64,000 nt of DNA from Flavobacterium sp. DG2-3 (GTDB lineage: Bacteria > Bacteroidota > Bacteroidia > Flavobacteriales > Flavobacteriaceae). Positions within the stretch are counted from its first letter, which is position 1. Every line of letters begins with the position of its first letter. The stretch is from contig NZ_JAVAMB010000002.1 in the NCBI RefSeq assembly GCF_030730925.1, forward strand, positions 186,001-250,000, given 5' to 3'. Made by a program: the position numbers and the translations under genes. The notes under the pieces are model-generated. The model was given only the letters and a program-made list of their open reading frames with translations. It did no database searches and was not told the origin of the DNA. This document shows, piece after piece, positions 35,873 through 44,758 of the stretch.

Positions 35873-37564
35873 TTATCTAATCAATTTTCTGTATTTCAAA
35901 CGTTTCGGAGTTAAGTCACCACCAAGACGTTTCTTTTTGTTTTCTTCATAATCAGAGAAACTTCCTTCGAAGAAATAAACTTCAGAGTTTCCTTCAAAAG
36001 CTAGAATGTGTGTACAAATTCTATCTAAGAACCATCTGTCGTGAGAAATGATTACAGCACAACCTGCAAAATTTTCCAAACCTTCCTCTAGTGCACGAAG
36101 TGTATTTACGTCAAGGTCATTCGTAGGCTCATCCAGTAAAAGTACGTTTCCTTCTTCTTTCAAAGTCATTGCTAAGTGCAAACGGTTACGTTCTCCACCA
36201 GAAAGCATTGACACTTTTTTGTTTTGCTCACCACCGCCAAAGTTGAAACGTGATAAATAAGCTCTTGAGTTCACTTGCTTTCCTCCCATCATAATCAATT
36301 CCTGACCATCTGCAAAGTTTTCCCAGATTGATTTATTCGGATCAATATTAGAGTGTGACTGATCTACGTAAGCGATTTTTACTGTTTCTCCAACAGAAAA
36401 TTCTCCGCTATCAGTAGCCTCTTCTCCCATAATCATTTTGAAAATAGTAGATTTACCAGCACCGTTTGGTCCAATAATTCCAACAATACCCGCTTGTGGT
36501 AAAGTGAAGTTCAAATTATCGTATAATAATTTATCGCCAAAAGCTTTGGCAACATTTTTAGCTTCAATAACATTTGTCCCCAAACGAGGACCATTCGGAA
36601 TATAGATCTCTAGTTTTTCGTCTAGTTGTTTTTGATCTTCATTTAATAATTTGTCGTAGTTCTGCAAACGTGCTTTTTGTTTTGTCTGACGTCCCTTTGC
36701 TCCCTGACGAACCCAATCCAACTCACGCTCTAAAGTTTTTCTACGTTTAGATGCCACTTTTTCTTCTTGAGCCAAACGATTTGATTTTTGATCTAACCAA
36801 GAAGAATAGTTTCCTTTCCACGGAATACCTTCTCCTCTATCTAACTCTAAAATCCATCCAGCAACATTATCAAGGAAATAACGGTCGTGTGTTACTGCAA
36901 TTACAGTTCCTGAATATTGCGCTAAGTGCTGCTCCAACCAAAGAACTGACTCAGCGTCAAGGTGGTTGGTAGGCTCATCCAAAAGCAATACGTCTGGCTG
37001 TTGCAATAACAAACGGCATAAAGCCACACGGCGGCGCTCTCCACCAGAAAGGTTTTTAATTGGTGTATCTCCTTCTGGAGTACGCAACGCATCCATCGCA
37101 ATTTCTAGTTTGGTATCGATTTCCCAAGCTCCAAGCGCATCAATTTTGTCTTGTAATGCTGCTTGGCGATCCATCAATTTATCCATTTTGTCTGGATCAG
37201 AATAGTTTTCTTCAAGACCAAACAAATCATTGATGTCGTTATATTCTTTAAGAACAGCCATTGTTTCAGCTGCACCTTCGCGAACAATTTCTATAACTGT
37301 CTTAGAATCATCAAGAATTGGTTCTTGCTCTAAATAGCCTACTGTATAACCAGGTTGAAAAACGACATCACCTTGATAGTTTTTATCAACTCCTGCAATA
37401 ATTTTTAAAAGCGAAGATTTTCCAGAACCGTTAAGTCCCAAAATACCAATCTTAGCACCATAAAAGAAACTTAAATAAATGTTCTTAAGAACCGGCTTAT
37501 CTGCTCCTTGATAGGTTTTACTCAATTTCTGCATTGAGAAAATTACTTTCTTATCGTCTGACAT
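35873..37564 (-). CDS. ettA: Energy-dependent translational throttle protein EttA (ABC-F)
   Basis: 563 residues, two ABC domains. First: GLNGSGKSSLLK, LSGGERRRVALCRLLLQQ, DEPTNHLDAESVLWLEQHL. Second: GPNGAGKSTIFKMI, LSGGERNRLHLAMTL, DEPTNDLDVNTLRALEEGL. Between them is the charged P-site-tRNA-interaction linker (KVASKRRKTLERELDWVRQG). It binds the ribosomal E site and links translation to ADP/ATP balance. The ending KKRLGGDLTPKRLKYRKLIR is typical of EttA. Confidence 0.95.
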   Translation of the reverse strand: MSDDKKVIFSMQKLSKTYQGADKPVLKNIYLSFFYGAKIGILGLNGSGKSSLLKIIAGVDKNYQGDVVFQPGYTVGYLEQEPILDDSKTVIEIVREGAAETMAVLKEYNDINDLFGLEENYSDPDKMDKLMDRQAALQDKIDALGAWEIDTKLEIAMDALRTPEGDTPIKNLSGGERRRVALCRLLLQQPDVLLLDEPTNHLDAESVLWLEQHLAQYSGTVIAVTHDRYFLDNVAGWILELDRGEGIPWKGNYSSWLDQKSNRLAQEEKVASKRRKTLERELDWVRQGAKGRQTKQKARLQNYDKLLNEDQKQLDEKLEIYIPNGPRLGTNVIEAKNVAKAFGDKLLYDNLNFTLPQAGIVGIIGPNGAGKSTIFKMIMGEEATDSGEFSVGETVKIAYVDQSHSNIDPNKSIWENFADGQELIMMGGKQVNSRAYLSRFNFGGGEQNKKVSMLSGGERNRLHLAMTLKEEGNVLLLDEPTNDLDVNTLRALEEGLENFAGCAVIISHDRWFLDRICTHILAFEGNSEVYFFEGSFSDYEENKKKRLGGDLTPKRLKYRKLIR

Positions 37565-37609
37565 TTTTTATTTTTTATTATAATTATTTATTTCTTTTTG
37601 AATTTTTAT

Positions 37610-37792
37610 TTAAACTCTTCCTTTCAAAGCATTGAAAACCCAAGCATTAGCAAAAAAGCCAACTCCTACCGCACCAAATCCCCAGCCCGAAACATCACTG
37701 TATCTAAAGATTCCAAGACCTATAAGCAACAATCCCATAAGTACCATTATAAAAGTAGCCCATCCTAAAATGGTGTTTTTATTCATTCCCAT
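37610..37792 (-). CDS. Small CAL67264-type membrane protein
   Basis: 60 residues with two hydrophobic helices (GWATFIMVLMGLLLIGLGIF and GWGFGAVGVGFFANAWVF) and an ending NALKGRV. I recall the family as the flavobacterial CAL67264-type membrane protein of unknown function. It lies between holA and ettA, all on the minus strand, 45 bp before ettA. Two Met codons near the start make 60 or 58 residues possible. Confidence 0.75.
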   Translation of the reverse strand: MGMNKNTILGWATFIMVLMGLLLIGLGIFRYSDVSGWGFGAVGVGFFANAWVFNALKGRV

Positions 37793-37852
37793 AATTGTAT
37801 AAATATTTTTAGTGCAAAATTTTAGAAAAGCAAATATCGTGATTTTAATGGC

Positions 37853-38857
37853 TTAATTAAAAATTTTATACAGCATTTCTTTCAGCAAATCTGCCTGCGA
37901 TAAAGCATTGGCTCCCACACCTTTACTTTTAACATCAATATCTCGCAAAGCACCAACAATCTGACTTACTTTTCGCATTGGGTAGTTTTTTACGGCTAAA
38001 TCGTATTCTTTTAAGAAATATGGATTTACGCCAAGGGCCGAAGCGACATTTTTAGGACTTTTATCTTTTAATCCGTGGTATTTTAGAAGCTGAACAAAGA
38101 AACCGAATACCAAACCTGTTGTCATAACCAAAGGGTATTCTTTCGGATTGTGTGCAAAATTCTCTGCTATTTTGTATGCTTTCAACTGATTACGTTCTCC
38201 AATTGCTTTTCGAAGTTCGAACACATTGTAATCTTTACTAAAGCCAATATTTTCTTCAATATGTTCAGCGGTAATCATGGTTCCTTTCGGTAAAATAATC
38301 TGCAACTTTTCTAGCTCATTATTGATTTTACTTAAATCTGTTCCTAGAAATTCCACTAGCATGGCATTCGCTTTTGGATCAATGGTATATTTTTTTCCGG
38401 CTAGAACACGTTTAATCCAGTCTCCTACTTGATTTTCGTATAATTTTTTACTTTCGTAAACTACACCTTTTTGTGCCAGTAGTTTAGTAACTTTTTTACG
38501 TTTATCGAGCGTTTTATATTTATAACAAAAAACCAATACAGTGGTCTGCATCGGGTTATCTACATACGATTCTATTTTATCGATTGTTCTTGATAAATCT
38601 TGCGCCTCTTTTACGATAACAACTTGACGTTCAGCCATCATCGGATAGCGCTTGGCCGTTGAAATAATATCGTCTACAGAAACGTCTCTTCCGTACAAAA
38701 CTGTCTGATTAAAACCTTTTTCTTCTTCGGCTAAAACATTACCCTCAATATATTCCGATAACTTATCTATATAATAAGGTTCTTCACCCATCAAGAAATA
38801 AATCGGTTTAATATCTCCGGCTTTAATATCATTAACAATTTTTACTACTTCGTCCAT
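37853..38857 (-). CDS. holA: DNA polymerase III subunit delta
   Basis: 334 residues. The N-terminal domain reads IKPIYFLMGEEPYYIDKLSEYI, a clear delta-subunit signature. It continues with the AAA-like core (GRDVSVDDIISTAKRYPMMAERQVVIVKEAQ) and a C-terminal collar (FELRKAIGERNQLKAYKIAENF, LSQADLLKEMLYKIF). It opens the beta clamp in the clamp loader. It is divergent from the HsdR-N-type gene. Confidence 0.94.
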   Translation of the reverse strand: MDEVVKIVNDIKAGDIKPIYFLMGEEPYYIDKLSEYIEGNVLAEEEKGFNQTVLYGRDVSVDDIISTAKRYPMMAERQVVIVKEAQDLSRTIDKIESYVDNPMQTTVLVFCYKYKTLDKRKKVTKLLAQKGVVYESKKLYENQVGDWIKRVLAGKKYTIDPKANAMLVEFLGTDLSKINNELEKLQIILPKGTMITAEHIEENIGFSKDYNVFELRKAIGERNQLKAYKIAENFAHNPKEYPLVMTTGLVFGFFVQLLKYHGLKDKSPKNVASALGVNPYFLKEYDLAVKNYPMRKVSQIVGALRDIDVKSKGVGANALSQADLLKEMLYKIFN

Positions 38858-38879
38858 TTAATTTTGTTTCAAGTCTAAA

Positions 38880-38925
38880 GTTTCAAGTTTAAAGTTCCAA
38901 TAACTTGAAACTTTAAACTTGAAAC
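38880..38925. repeat. 17-bp perfect inverted repeat in the holA / HsdR-N gap
   Basis: Arms GTTTCAAGTTTAAAGTT (38880-38896) and AACTTTAAACTTGAAAC (38909-38925), 12 bases apart. It fills most of the 94-bp divergent intergenic region and overlaps the -33 element of the plus-strand gene, so it could influence that promoter or be a passive repeat. Confidence 0.7.
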
Positions 38926-38947
38926 CTGAAACTATTTTATATTTTTG
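38919..38947 (+). promoter_or_regulatory. Promoter of the HsdR-N-type gene, nearly leaderless
   Basis: TTG (38919-38921), 18 bases, TATTTTTG (38940-38947), then the ATG at 38952 only 4 bases on. This is a good flavobacterial promoter match and predicts a transcript that begins at or just beside the start codon. Confidence 0.6.
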
Positions 38948-38951
38948 CTTT

Positions 38952-39404
38952 ATGTTAAAGCTAAATTTTCCTTCTTATACTTTCCGATTCAAAAATAGCG
39001 AAAATAAAGTGTCTATTTTTGATGAAATCAGGAAAAAATTTATAATTCTTACGCCAGAAGAATGGGTTCGCCAGCATGTTGTTCATTATTTGATGCATGA
39101 AAAAAAATACCCCAAATCGCTCATTAATGTAGAGAAAGTTTTAACAGTCAACGGATTAAGAAAACGTTACGATATTGTCGTATTTAACTCTAATGGTTCT
39201 ATACATATATTAGTAGAGTGCAAAGCGCCAGAAGTTAAAATCTCTCAGGCAACTTTTGATCAAATTGCGCGTTACAATATGACAATGCAGGCACGGTTTT
39301 TGAATGTCACAAACGGACTAAACCATTTTTATTGTCAAATGGATTTTGAAAACGAAAAATATGAGTTTTTGAGAAACCTGCCAGACTATAAAGAAAACCA
39401 TTAA
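38952..39404 (+). CDS. Type I restriction HsdR N-terminal-domain protein (stand-alone)
   Basis: 150 residues from the ATG at 38952. The restriction-endonuclease-like fold is visible in KYPKSLINVEKVL, KRYDIVVFNSNGSIHILVECKAPEVKISQATFDQIARYN: Asp in RYDIVVF and the E-C-K catalytic pair (ECK for ExK). There is no helicase part and no hsdM/hsdS nearby, so it is not a restriction system by itself. This small protein is conserved upstream of the glycosyltransferase in flavobacteria as far as I recall. Its cellular task is unknown, possibly DNA repair. Confidence 0.85.
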   Translation: MLKLNFPSYTFRFKNSENKVSIFDEIRKKFIILTPEEWVRQHVVHYLMHEKKYPKSLINVEKVLTVNGLRKRYDIVVFNSNGSIHILVECKAPEVKISQATFDQIARYNMTMQARFLNVTNGLNHFYCQMDFENEKYEFLRNLPDYKENH

Positions 39405-39428
39405 CAAAGAATAAATAATTAAGTACTT

Positions 39429-40448
39429 TTGGATAAAATAGCAGTTGTAATTTTAAATTGGAACGGAGTAAAATTGCTAGAGCAGTTTTTACCATCTGTT
39501 ATTCAGTTTTCAGAAGGCGCAGCAATTTATGTTGCTGACAATGATTCTACGGATAATTCTGTTGCATTTGTCACAGAAAATTTTCCTACTATAAAAATTG
39601 TAAAAAATTCAGGCAATCACGGCTTCGCAAAAGGCTATAATGATGCTTTGAAACATATTGATGCAGAAATATATGCATTAGTAAACTCAGATATAGAAGT
39701 TACAGAAAACTGGCTTCAGCCTATCCTTGATACTTTCGAAAAAGAAAAACACACCGCTATTATTCAGCCTAAAATTCTTGATTTTAAAAACAAGGAATAT
39801 TTTGAATATGCAGGTGCTGCCGGCGGTTTTATTGATAAATACGGTTTTCCTTTCTGCAGAGGAAGAATATTTGAAACTGTTGAAAAAGACAACGGGCAAT
39901 ACGATGATAATGTTGAATTGTTCTGGGCTTCTGGAGCTTGTTTTTTCATTAGAAAAAACATCTATCATGAATTAGGCGGTTTTGACGAAAGCTTCTTTGC
40001 ACATCAAGAAGAAATTGATTTATGCTGGCGTGCCGCAAATGAAGGGCACATCATAAAGTATAATTATCAATCTGTTGTTTACCACGTAGGCGGTGCGACA
40101 TTGCAACAGGGAAATCCTAAAAAAACGTATCTGAATTTTAGAAATTCATTGTTAATGCTGGTCAAAAATCTGCCTTCAAGAGGATTATTTTTTGTGGTTT
40201 TTTTCCGCATGGTTCTAGATGGAATTGCAGGTATCCGTTTTCTTACACAGGGTAAAATCGGGCATACTTTTGCCATTTTGAAGGCACATTTCTCTTTTTA
40301 TTGCTTATCTTTAAAATATTTAAAAAAACGTAAAGATTTTCAAATACAGCAATACTATACGGTGAAAAGCATCGTTTTCCTTTATTATATCAGGAAATTG
40401 ACCTTATTTAAAGAAATCTTTAACAGTATTCAAAATATTAAAAACTAA
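39429..40448 (+). CDS. Family 2 glycosyltransferase (rhamnosyl-type)
   Basis: 339 residues. GT-A fold: IAVVILNWNGVKLLEQFLPS, YVADNDSTDNSV, the metal-binding ALVNSDIEV, and the acceptor-site FWASGACFFIRKNIYHELGGFDESFFAHQEEIDLCWR. The C-terminus is partly hydrophobic (LFFVVFFRMVLDGIAG). It transfers a sugar in surface polysaccharide assembly; donor unknown. The only usable initiation codon is TTG at 39429, because an in-frame stop lies two codons upstream and no ATG precedes the conserved block. It starts 24 bases after the HsdR-N-type gene and is probably cotranscribed. Confidence 0.9.
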   Translation: MDKIAVVILNWNGVKLLEQFLPSVIQFSEGAAIYVADNDSTDNSVAFVTENFPTIKIVKNSGNHGFAKGYNDALKHIDAEIYALVNSDIEVTENWLQPILDTFEKEKHTAIIQPKILDFKNKEYFEYAGAAGGFIDKYGFPFCRGRIFETVEKDNGQYDDNVELFWASGACFFIRKNIYHELGGFDESFFAHQEEIDLCWRAANEGHIIKYNYQSVVYHVGGATLQQGNPKKTYLNFRNSLLMLVKNLPSRGLFFVVFFRMVLDGIAGIRFLTQGKIGHTFAILKAHFSFYCLSLKYLKKRKDFQIQQYYTVKSIVFLYYIRKLTLFKEIFNSIQNIKN

Positions 40449-40453
40449 ATTTG
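40446..40453 (+). promoter_or_regulatory. Candidate -7 box for the OmpA-family gene
   Basis: TAAATTTG matches TAnnTTTG, 27 bp before the ATG at 40481 and overlapping the stop of the glycosyltransferase gene. No clear -33 element. Confidence 0.4.
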
Positions 40454-40480
40454 TAATCAAGTCTAATTAAAATTAAATTT

Positions 40481-41314
40481 ATGAGAAAAATAGTTATCGC
40501 ACTATCAGTATTAATGGCCCTAACATCATGTGTTTCTAAAAAGAAATATGCTGAGTTAGAAGCTAAAAACAAAGAGACTCAAGATTTGTTAAACTCATGT
40601 ACTGTAAAATTAAATACGTGCTTAGAAGAAAAAGCTGGATTAGCTGCTACAGCTGAAAGCTACAAACAGCATAATCAAGATCTTATCAATAGTTCAAAAG
40701 ATTTAACAATCTTAACTACTAAAGGTGCTGAAAACCTTGAAAAATCTCTTGAAAGTTTAAAAGAAAAAGATTTGAAAATCTCTAGACTTCAAGATGCGCT
40801 TACTAAAAAAGACAGTGTAACTTTAGCTTTAGTAACAAGCTTAAAAGGTGCTGTTGGAATCAACGATCCAGACATCGAAATCAATGTTGAAAAAGGAGTT
40901 GTATTTATCTCTATCGCTGATAAATTACTATTCAAAAGCGGTAGCTATGAAGTAAGCGACAAAGCAAAAACTGTTTTAGGAAAAGTTGCTAAAGTTGTAA
41001 ACGATAAGCCAGATTTCGAATGTATGGTTGAAGGTCACACTGATAACGTACCATACAAAAGCAACGGAATTATCTTAGACAACTGGGATTTAAGTGTTAA
41101 ACGTTCTACTTCTATCGTTCGTGTATTAACAAACGATCTTGGTGTTAACCCAGCTAAATTAATTGCTGCTGGTAGAAGTTCTTACGTGCCATTGGTACCA
41201 AACGACACTGCAGAAGACAAAGCTCGTAACAGAAGAACTCGTATCGTAGTTATGCCAAAAATCGATCAATTCTATGATATGATTGAAAAAGAAATGAAAA
41301 AACAACAAAAATAA
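40481..41314 (+). CDS. OmpA-family peptidoglycan-binding lipoprotein
   Basis: 277 residues. Lipobox LMALTSCVSKKKY gives an acylated Cys. A coiled-coil region of about 100 residues (NKETQDLLNSCTVKL ... SLESLKEKDLKISRLQDAL) spans the periplasm. The C-terminal OmpA domain has the standard pattern: LLFKSGSYEVSDKAKTVLGK, VEGHTDNVPYK, DNWDLSVKRSTSIVRVL, RNRRTRIVVMPK. It tethers the outer membrane to peptidoglycan. Well-expressed type of codon use (many AAA, GTT, CGT). Ends in a strong terminator. Confidence 0.95.
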   Translation: MRKIVIALSVLMALTSCVSKKKYAELEAKNKETQDLLNSCTVKLNTCLEEKAGLAATAESYKQHNQDLINSSKDLTILTTKGAENLEKSLESLKEKDLKISRLQDALTKKDSVTLALVTSLKGAVGINDPDIEINVEKGVVFISIADKLLFKSGSYEVSDKAKTVLGKVAKVVNDKPDFECMVEGHTDNVPYKSNGIILDNWDLSVKRSTSIVRVLTNDLGVNPAKLIAAGRSSYVPLVPNDTAEDKARNRRTRIVVMPKIDQFYDMIEKEMKKQQK

Positions 41315-41341
41315 TTAGTTGTACATCATTATAAAAACAGA

Positions 41342-41367
41342 AAAAGCAGGTCTTACGACCTGCTTTT
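41342..41367 (+). terminator. Terminator of the OmpA-family gene
   Basis: Perfect 11-bp stem AAAAGCAGGTC / GACCTGCTTTT with loop TTAC, 28 bp after the stop codon. Confidence 0.93.
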
Positions 41368-41502
41368 ATGTATCCTTAATTTTGTTTTTAATAACCAATT
41401 AAATATAAATCAAGAATAGCATTATTTTTAAGTAACTAACTAAATTTTAACAAAATAAAGTTACTCATAATTTCTGTACTTTTATACTTTTAGTGTATTT
41501 TT

Positions 41503-42123
41503 TTACAAAATATCAATATCACCCTTACCTTCTCTTACGATAACTGGCTCATGTTCAGAAAGATCAATAATTGTTGATCCCACATTATCTCCATAGCCTC
41601 CATCGATTACCATGTCTACAAGATTCTGCCATTTCTCAAAAATCAATTCTGGATCTGTAGTATATTCTATTACATCATCTTCATCACGAATAGAAGTCGA
41701 AACAACTGGATTTCCTAACTGACGAACAATTTCTAATATGATATTATTGTCAGGCACACGAATACCTACTGTCGTTTTCTTTTTAAACTCTTTTGGGAGA
41801 CTATTATTTCCAGGCAAAATAAAAGTATAAGGCCCTGGTAAAGCTCTCTTTAAGATTTTGAATGTAGAAGTATTAATCTGTCTTACATAATCTGACAGAT
41901 TACTTAAATCATGGCAAATAAATGAAAAGTTGGCCTTTTCTAATTTAACTCCTTTTATTTTAGCAATTTTTTCTAACGCTCTCGAATTGGTAATATCACA
42001 GCCCAAACCATAAACAGTATCTGTCGGATAAATTACCAACCCGCCATTCTGAAGGACTTTAACTACTTTTGCAATCGCCGCTTCACTAGGTTTATCTGGG
42101 TATATTTTTATAAATTCAGCCAT
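41503..42123 (-). CDS. Sua5/YciO/YrdC-family protein (threonylcarbamoyl-AMP synthase-like)
   Basis: 206 residues. YrdC fold: GGLVIYPTDTVYGLGCDI, then KGVKLEKANFSFICHDLSNLS, PGPYTFILPGNN, VGIRVPDN and NPVVSTSIRDEDDV. The wording FSFICHDLSNLSDYV and the long linker are closer to YciO than to TsaC. So it may or may not make the threonylcarbamoyl-AMP used by TsaB/D/E for t6A; YciO proteins are weak in that reaction. TsaE is encoded at 28.3 kb. A second, true Sua5 could be elsewhere. Confidence 0.85.
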   Translation of the reverse strand: MAEFIKIYPDKPSEAAIAKVVKVLQNGGLVIYPTDTVYGLGCDITNSRALEKIAKIKGVKLEKANFSFICHDLSNLSDYVRQINTSTFKILKRALPGPYTFILPGNNSLPKEFKKKTTVGIRVPDNNIILEIVRQLGNPVVSTSIRDEDDVIEYTTDPELIFEKWQNLVDMVIDGGYGDNVGSTIIDLSEHEPVIVREGKGDIDIL

Positions 42124-42199
42124 GTTTTTTGTTTTAAGTTTAAGGTTTTAAATTTCATGCTTATTAAAGTTACGAAATACTTCGAACTTAAATTTACAT

Positions 42200-44536
42200 T
42201 TATCCCACTACATCCAGCTTAGCAAATCGTAACAGCAATTTCTTTAATCCGCCTACTTCAAATTTAATTTCAGCTTTTCTGTCTGCTCCTACACCTTCAA
42301 GATTAATCACTTCACCTTTACCAAAACGTTCGTGCATTACAATATTTCCTACCGTCAATTTACTGTCAAATAAATTTGAATTTCCAGTTGATGGCGCATT
42401 TCCTGAAACTGGTTTCAGCTTACGAATATTCAAATCTGGTTTTGGCTCGTTGCTAGTAATATGAGCTGGCGGAGTTCCGCCAACGGGTTTATTTAACCTT
42501 AATTTTGATTTATCTACATCGCCAAAAATATCACCGTCAATTGGTGATTTATAACGATAATTGGTTTCTGATGGTGTCAAATATTCTAAAAATTGACCAT
42601 CAATTTCTTCTATAAAACGAGACGGTTCGCTGTCTGTCAATTTTCCCCAGCGGTAACGCGACTGAGCATAAGTCAAATACGCTTGATGTTCTGCACGAGT
42701 TAATGCCACGTAAAACAATCGGCGCTCCTCTTCCAGTTCACTTCTAGTACTCATACTCATGGCAGAAGGAAACAAATCTTCTTCCATTCCCACCACAAAT
42801 ACATGCGGAAACTCCAATCCTTTTGCTAAGTGAATCGTCATCAAAGCTACACGATCATCATCGTTGGTATCTTTATCTAAATCTGTTGCCAAAGCCACAT
42901 CTTCCATGAATTCAGAAAGTGCACCTCTTGCTCCATCAATTTCTCTCTGTCCTTCAACAAAATCTTTAAGACCGTTTAAAAGCTCTTCTATATTCTGAAT
43001 TTTTGCCATTCCTTCTGGAGTAGCATCTTTTTTCAATTCCTGAACCAAGCCCGTTTTCTTGGCAACGTGATCGGTAACATAAAAAGCATCCTGATTCTGA
43101 TCAATAACCTGAAAACTCTGAATCATAGTCACAAAATCCTTCAGTTTGTTTTTTGTTCCCGCATTCAGTTTCAAATCGATTTTATCGATATTCACCATTA
43201 CTTCCCAAATCGAACGTTTGTAATGATTGGCTGCAATGGTTAATTTTTCAACTGTTGTATCTCCAATTCCACGCGCCGGATAATTGATTACACGAATTAA
43301 AGCTTCTTCATCTTTCGGATTCAGAACCAAACGCAAATAGCATAAAACGTCTTTAATTTCCTTACGCTGATAGAAAGACAATCCTCCATAAATTCTATAT
43401 GGAATATCACGCTTTCTCAACGCATCCTCCATGGCACGCGACTGCGCGTTGGTACGGTATAAAATCGCAAAAGCGCCATTATGCAACTGATTCTGCATTT
43501 TCTGCTCAAAAATCGTACTTGCCACAAAACGCCCTTCTTCAGCATCTGTCAAACTTCTATGAACCTTAATTCTCGGTCCAAAATCGTTAGCTGTCCAAAC
43601 TACTTTATCCAGTTTTGTTTTATTATGTTCCATCACCGTGTTTGCGGCTTCAACTATATTTCGGGTCGAACGGTAATTTTGCTCCAAACGGAACATTACC
43701 ACGCCCTCATAATCTTTCTGGAAATTCAAAATATTATTGATATTCGCACCACGGAAAGCATAAATACTCTGCGCATCATCTCCAACCACACAAATATTCT
43801 GAAATTTATCAGATAAAGCCCTCACAATCAAATATTGAGAGTGGTTTGTATCTTGGTACTCATCAACCAGAATATAGCGGAAACGGTTTTGATATTTTGC
43901 CAAAACTTCTGGAAAACGAGTTAGCAATTCATTGGTTTTCAACAACAAATCATCAAAGTCCATTGCTCCAGCTTTGAAACAGCGTTCTACATATTGCTGA
44001 TAAATATCTCCTAATCTTGGTCGTTTTGCCATAGCATCGGCTTCGACTAATTCAGGATTATTAAAATACGCTTTAACCGTAATCAAGCTGTTCTTATAAC
44101 TAGATATACGTCCTAAAACCTGTTTTGGTTTGTAAATGTCTCGATCCAACTGCATTTCTTTGATAATCGAAGAAATCAATCTAGCCGAATCCTGAGAATC
44201 GTAAATGGTAAAATTGGAAGGATATCCCAAATGATCTGATTCTGCTCGAAGAATACGGGCAAATATCGAGTGGAAAGTTCCCATCCAAAGATTTTTAGCT
44301 TCAGACGCTCCCACAATATCCGAAATCCTGTGTTTCATTTCGCGCGCCGCTTTATTGGTAAAAGTCAGCGACAAAATATTAAAAGCATCAATTCCCTGAT
44401 GCATCAAATAAGCAATTCTAATCGTTAAAACTCTGGTTTTTCCAGAACCTGCACCAGCGATAATAATCATTGGCCCGTCTTTCTTTAAAACAGGCGCTCT
44501 CTGCGCTTCGTTGAGCTGGTCAATATATTTTTGCAT
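42200..44536 (-). CDS. pcrA: UvrD/PcrA-type superfamily 1 DNA helicase
   Basis: 778 residues. Motif I GAGSGKTRVLTIRIA, motif II VDEYQDTNHSQY, motif III GDDAQSIYAFRGA, motif IV RLEQNYRST, motif V LMTIHLAKGLEFPHVFV and motif VI LFYVALTRAEHQAYLTYA. The C-terminal domain (HERFGKGEVINLEGVGADRKAEI) is the UvrD/PcrA tail that binds RNA polymerase. It acts in repair and removal of RecA from DNA. A Shine-Dalgarno-like AGGAG (minus strand, complement of 44545-44549) lies 8 bases before the ATG, unusual in this phylum. Confidence 0.95.
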   Translation of the reverse strand: MQKYIDQLNEAQRAPVLKKDGPMIIIAGAGSGKTRVLTIRIAYLMHQGIDAFNILSLTFTNKAAREMKHRISDIVGASEAKNLWMGTFHSIFARILRAESDHLGYPSNFTIYDSQDSARLISSIIKEMQLDRDIYKPKQVLGRISSYKNSLITVKAYFNNPELVEADAMAKRPRLGDIYQQYVERCFKAGAMDFDDLLLKTNELLTRFPEVLAKYQNRFRYILVDEYQDTNHSQYLIVRALSDKFQNICVVGDDAQSIYAFRGANINNILNFQKDYEGVVMFRLEQNYRSTRNIVEAANTVMEHNKTKLDKVVWTANDFGPRIKVHRSLTDAEEGRFVASTIFEQKMQNQLHNGAFAILYRTNAQSRAMEDALRKRDIPYRIYGGLSFYQRKEIKDVLCYLRLVLNPKDEEALIRVINYPARGIGDTTVEKLTIAANHYKRSIWEVMVNIDKIDLKLNAGTKNKLKDFVTMIQSFQVIDQNQDAFYVTDHVAKKTGLVQELKKDATPEGMAKIQNIEELLNGLKDFVEGQREIDGARGALSEFMEDVALATDLDKDTNDDDRVALMTIHLAKGLEFPHVFVVGMEEDLFPSAMSMSTRSELEEERRLFYVALTRAEHQAYLTYAQSRYRWGKLTDSEPSRFIEEIDGQFLEYLTPSETNYRYKSPIDGDIFGDVDKSKLRLNKPVGGTPPAHITSNEPKPDLNIRKLKPVSGNAPSTGNSNLFDSKLTVGNIVMHERFGKGEVINLEGVGADRKAEIKFEVGGLKKLLLRFAKLDVVG

Positions 44537-44555
44537 GAAATTTTCTCCTTTTAGG

Positions 44556-44563
44556 CAAAAATA
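44556..44563 (-). promoter_or_regulatory. Candidate -7 box of the pcrA promoter
   Basis: Minus-strand TATTTTTG fits TAnnTTTG, 19 bp before the ATG. The -33 region is not evident. It is close to the octamer repeat at 44591-44622. Confidence 0.45.
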
Positions 44564-44590
44564 GCAATTAAAGATGGAAAAAGAAAGCTC

Positions 44591-44622
44591 CTAAGATGCT
44601 AAGCTACTAAGGTTCTAAGTTT
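44591..44622. repeat. CTAAGNNN octamer array, copy 1 (4 units)
   Basis: Four adjacent 8-bp units sharing CTAAG with a variable 3-base end: GATG-, GCTA-, GGTT- and GTTT-type endings. The same design recurs at 56457-56512 and, inverted, at 56574-56613. Confidence 0.8.
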
Positions 44623-44659
44623 TTTTTAAAGCCAAACAAAAAGCTTTTTATTAAACATG

Positions 44660-44726
44660 TTTTCCCGCTTTCGGCTATATCTCTCCGCTCCGCTACGAGG
44701 ATACCGCCTCAATCGGGGCTAGAAAA
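44660..44726. repeat. TAGCCCCGAT-type dispersed repeat, copy 2 (inverted)
   Basis: Contains CTCCGCTCCGCTACGAGGAT and CAATCGGGGCTAGAAAAC, the inverse of the start of the element at 35680. Part of the 604-bp gene-free gap between pcrA and the TauE-type gene. Confidence 0.65.
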
Positions 44727-44758
44727 CAAACAATTGGCCTTCTTTTAAATATTTTGAA

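Noticed and set aside
38952..39404. Type I restriction system
   Set aside because: Only an HsdR-N-like nuclease fold is present; no helicase domain, HsdM or HsdS gene occurs nearby.
39687..39975. Two overlapping frames of 82 and 93 codons across the glycosyltransferase
   Set aside because: Both lie over the GT2 catalytic core in other frames or on the other strand.
43481..43816. 111-codon frame opposite pcrA
   Set aside because: It is antisense to helicase motifs with no recognisable features.
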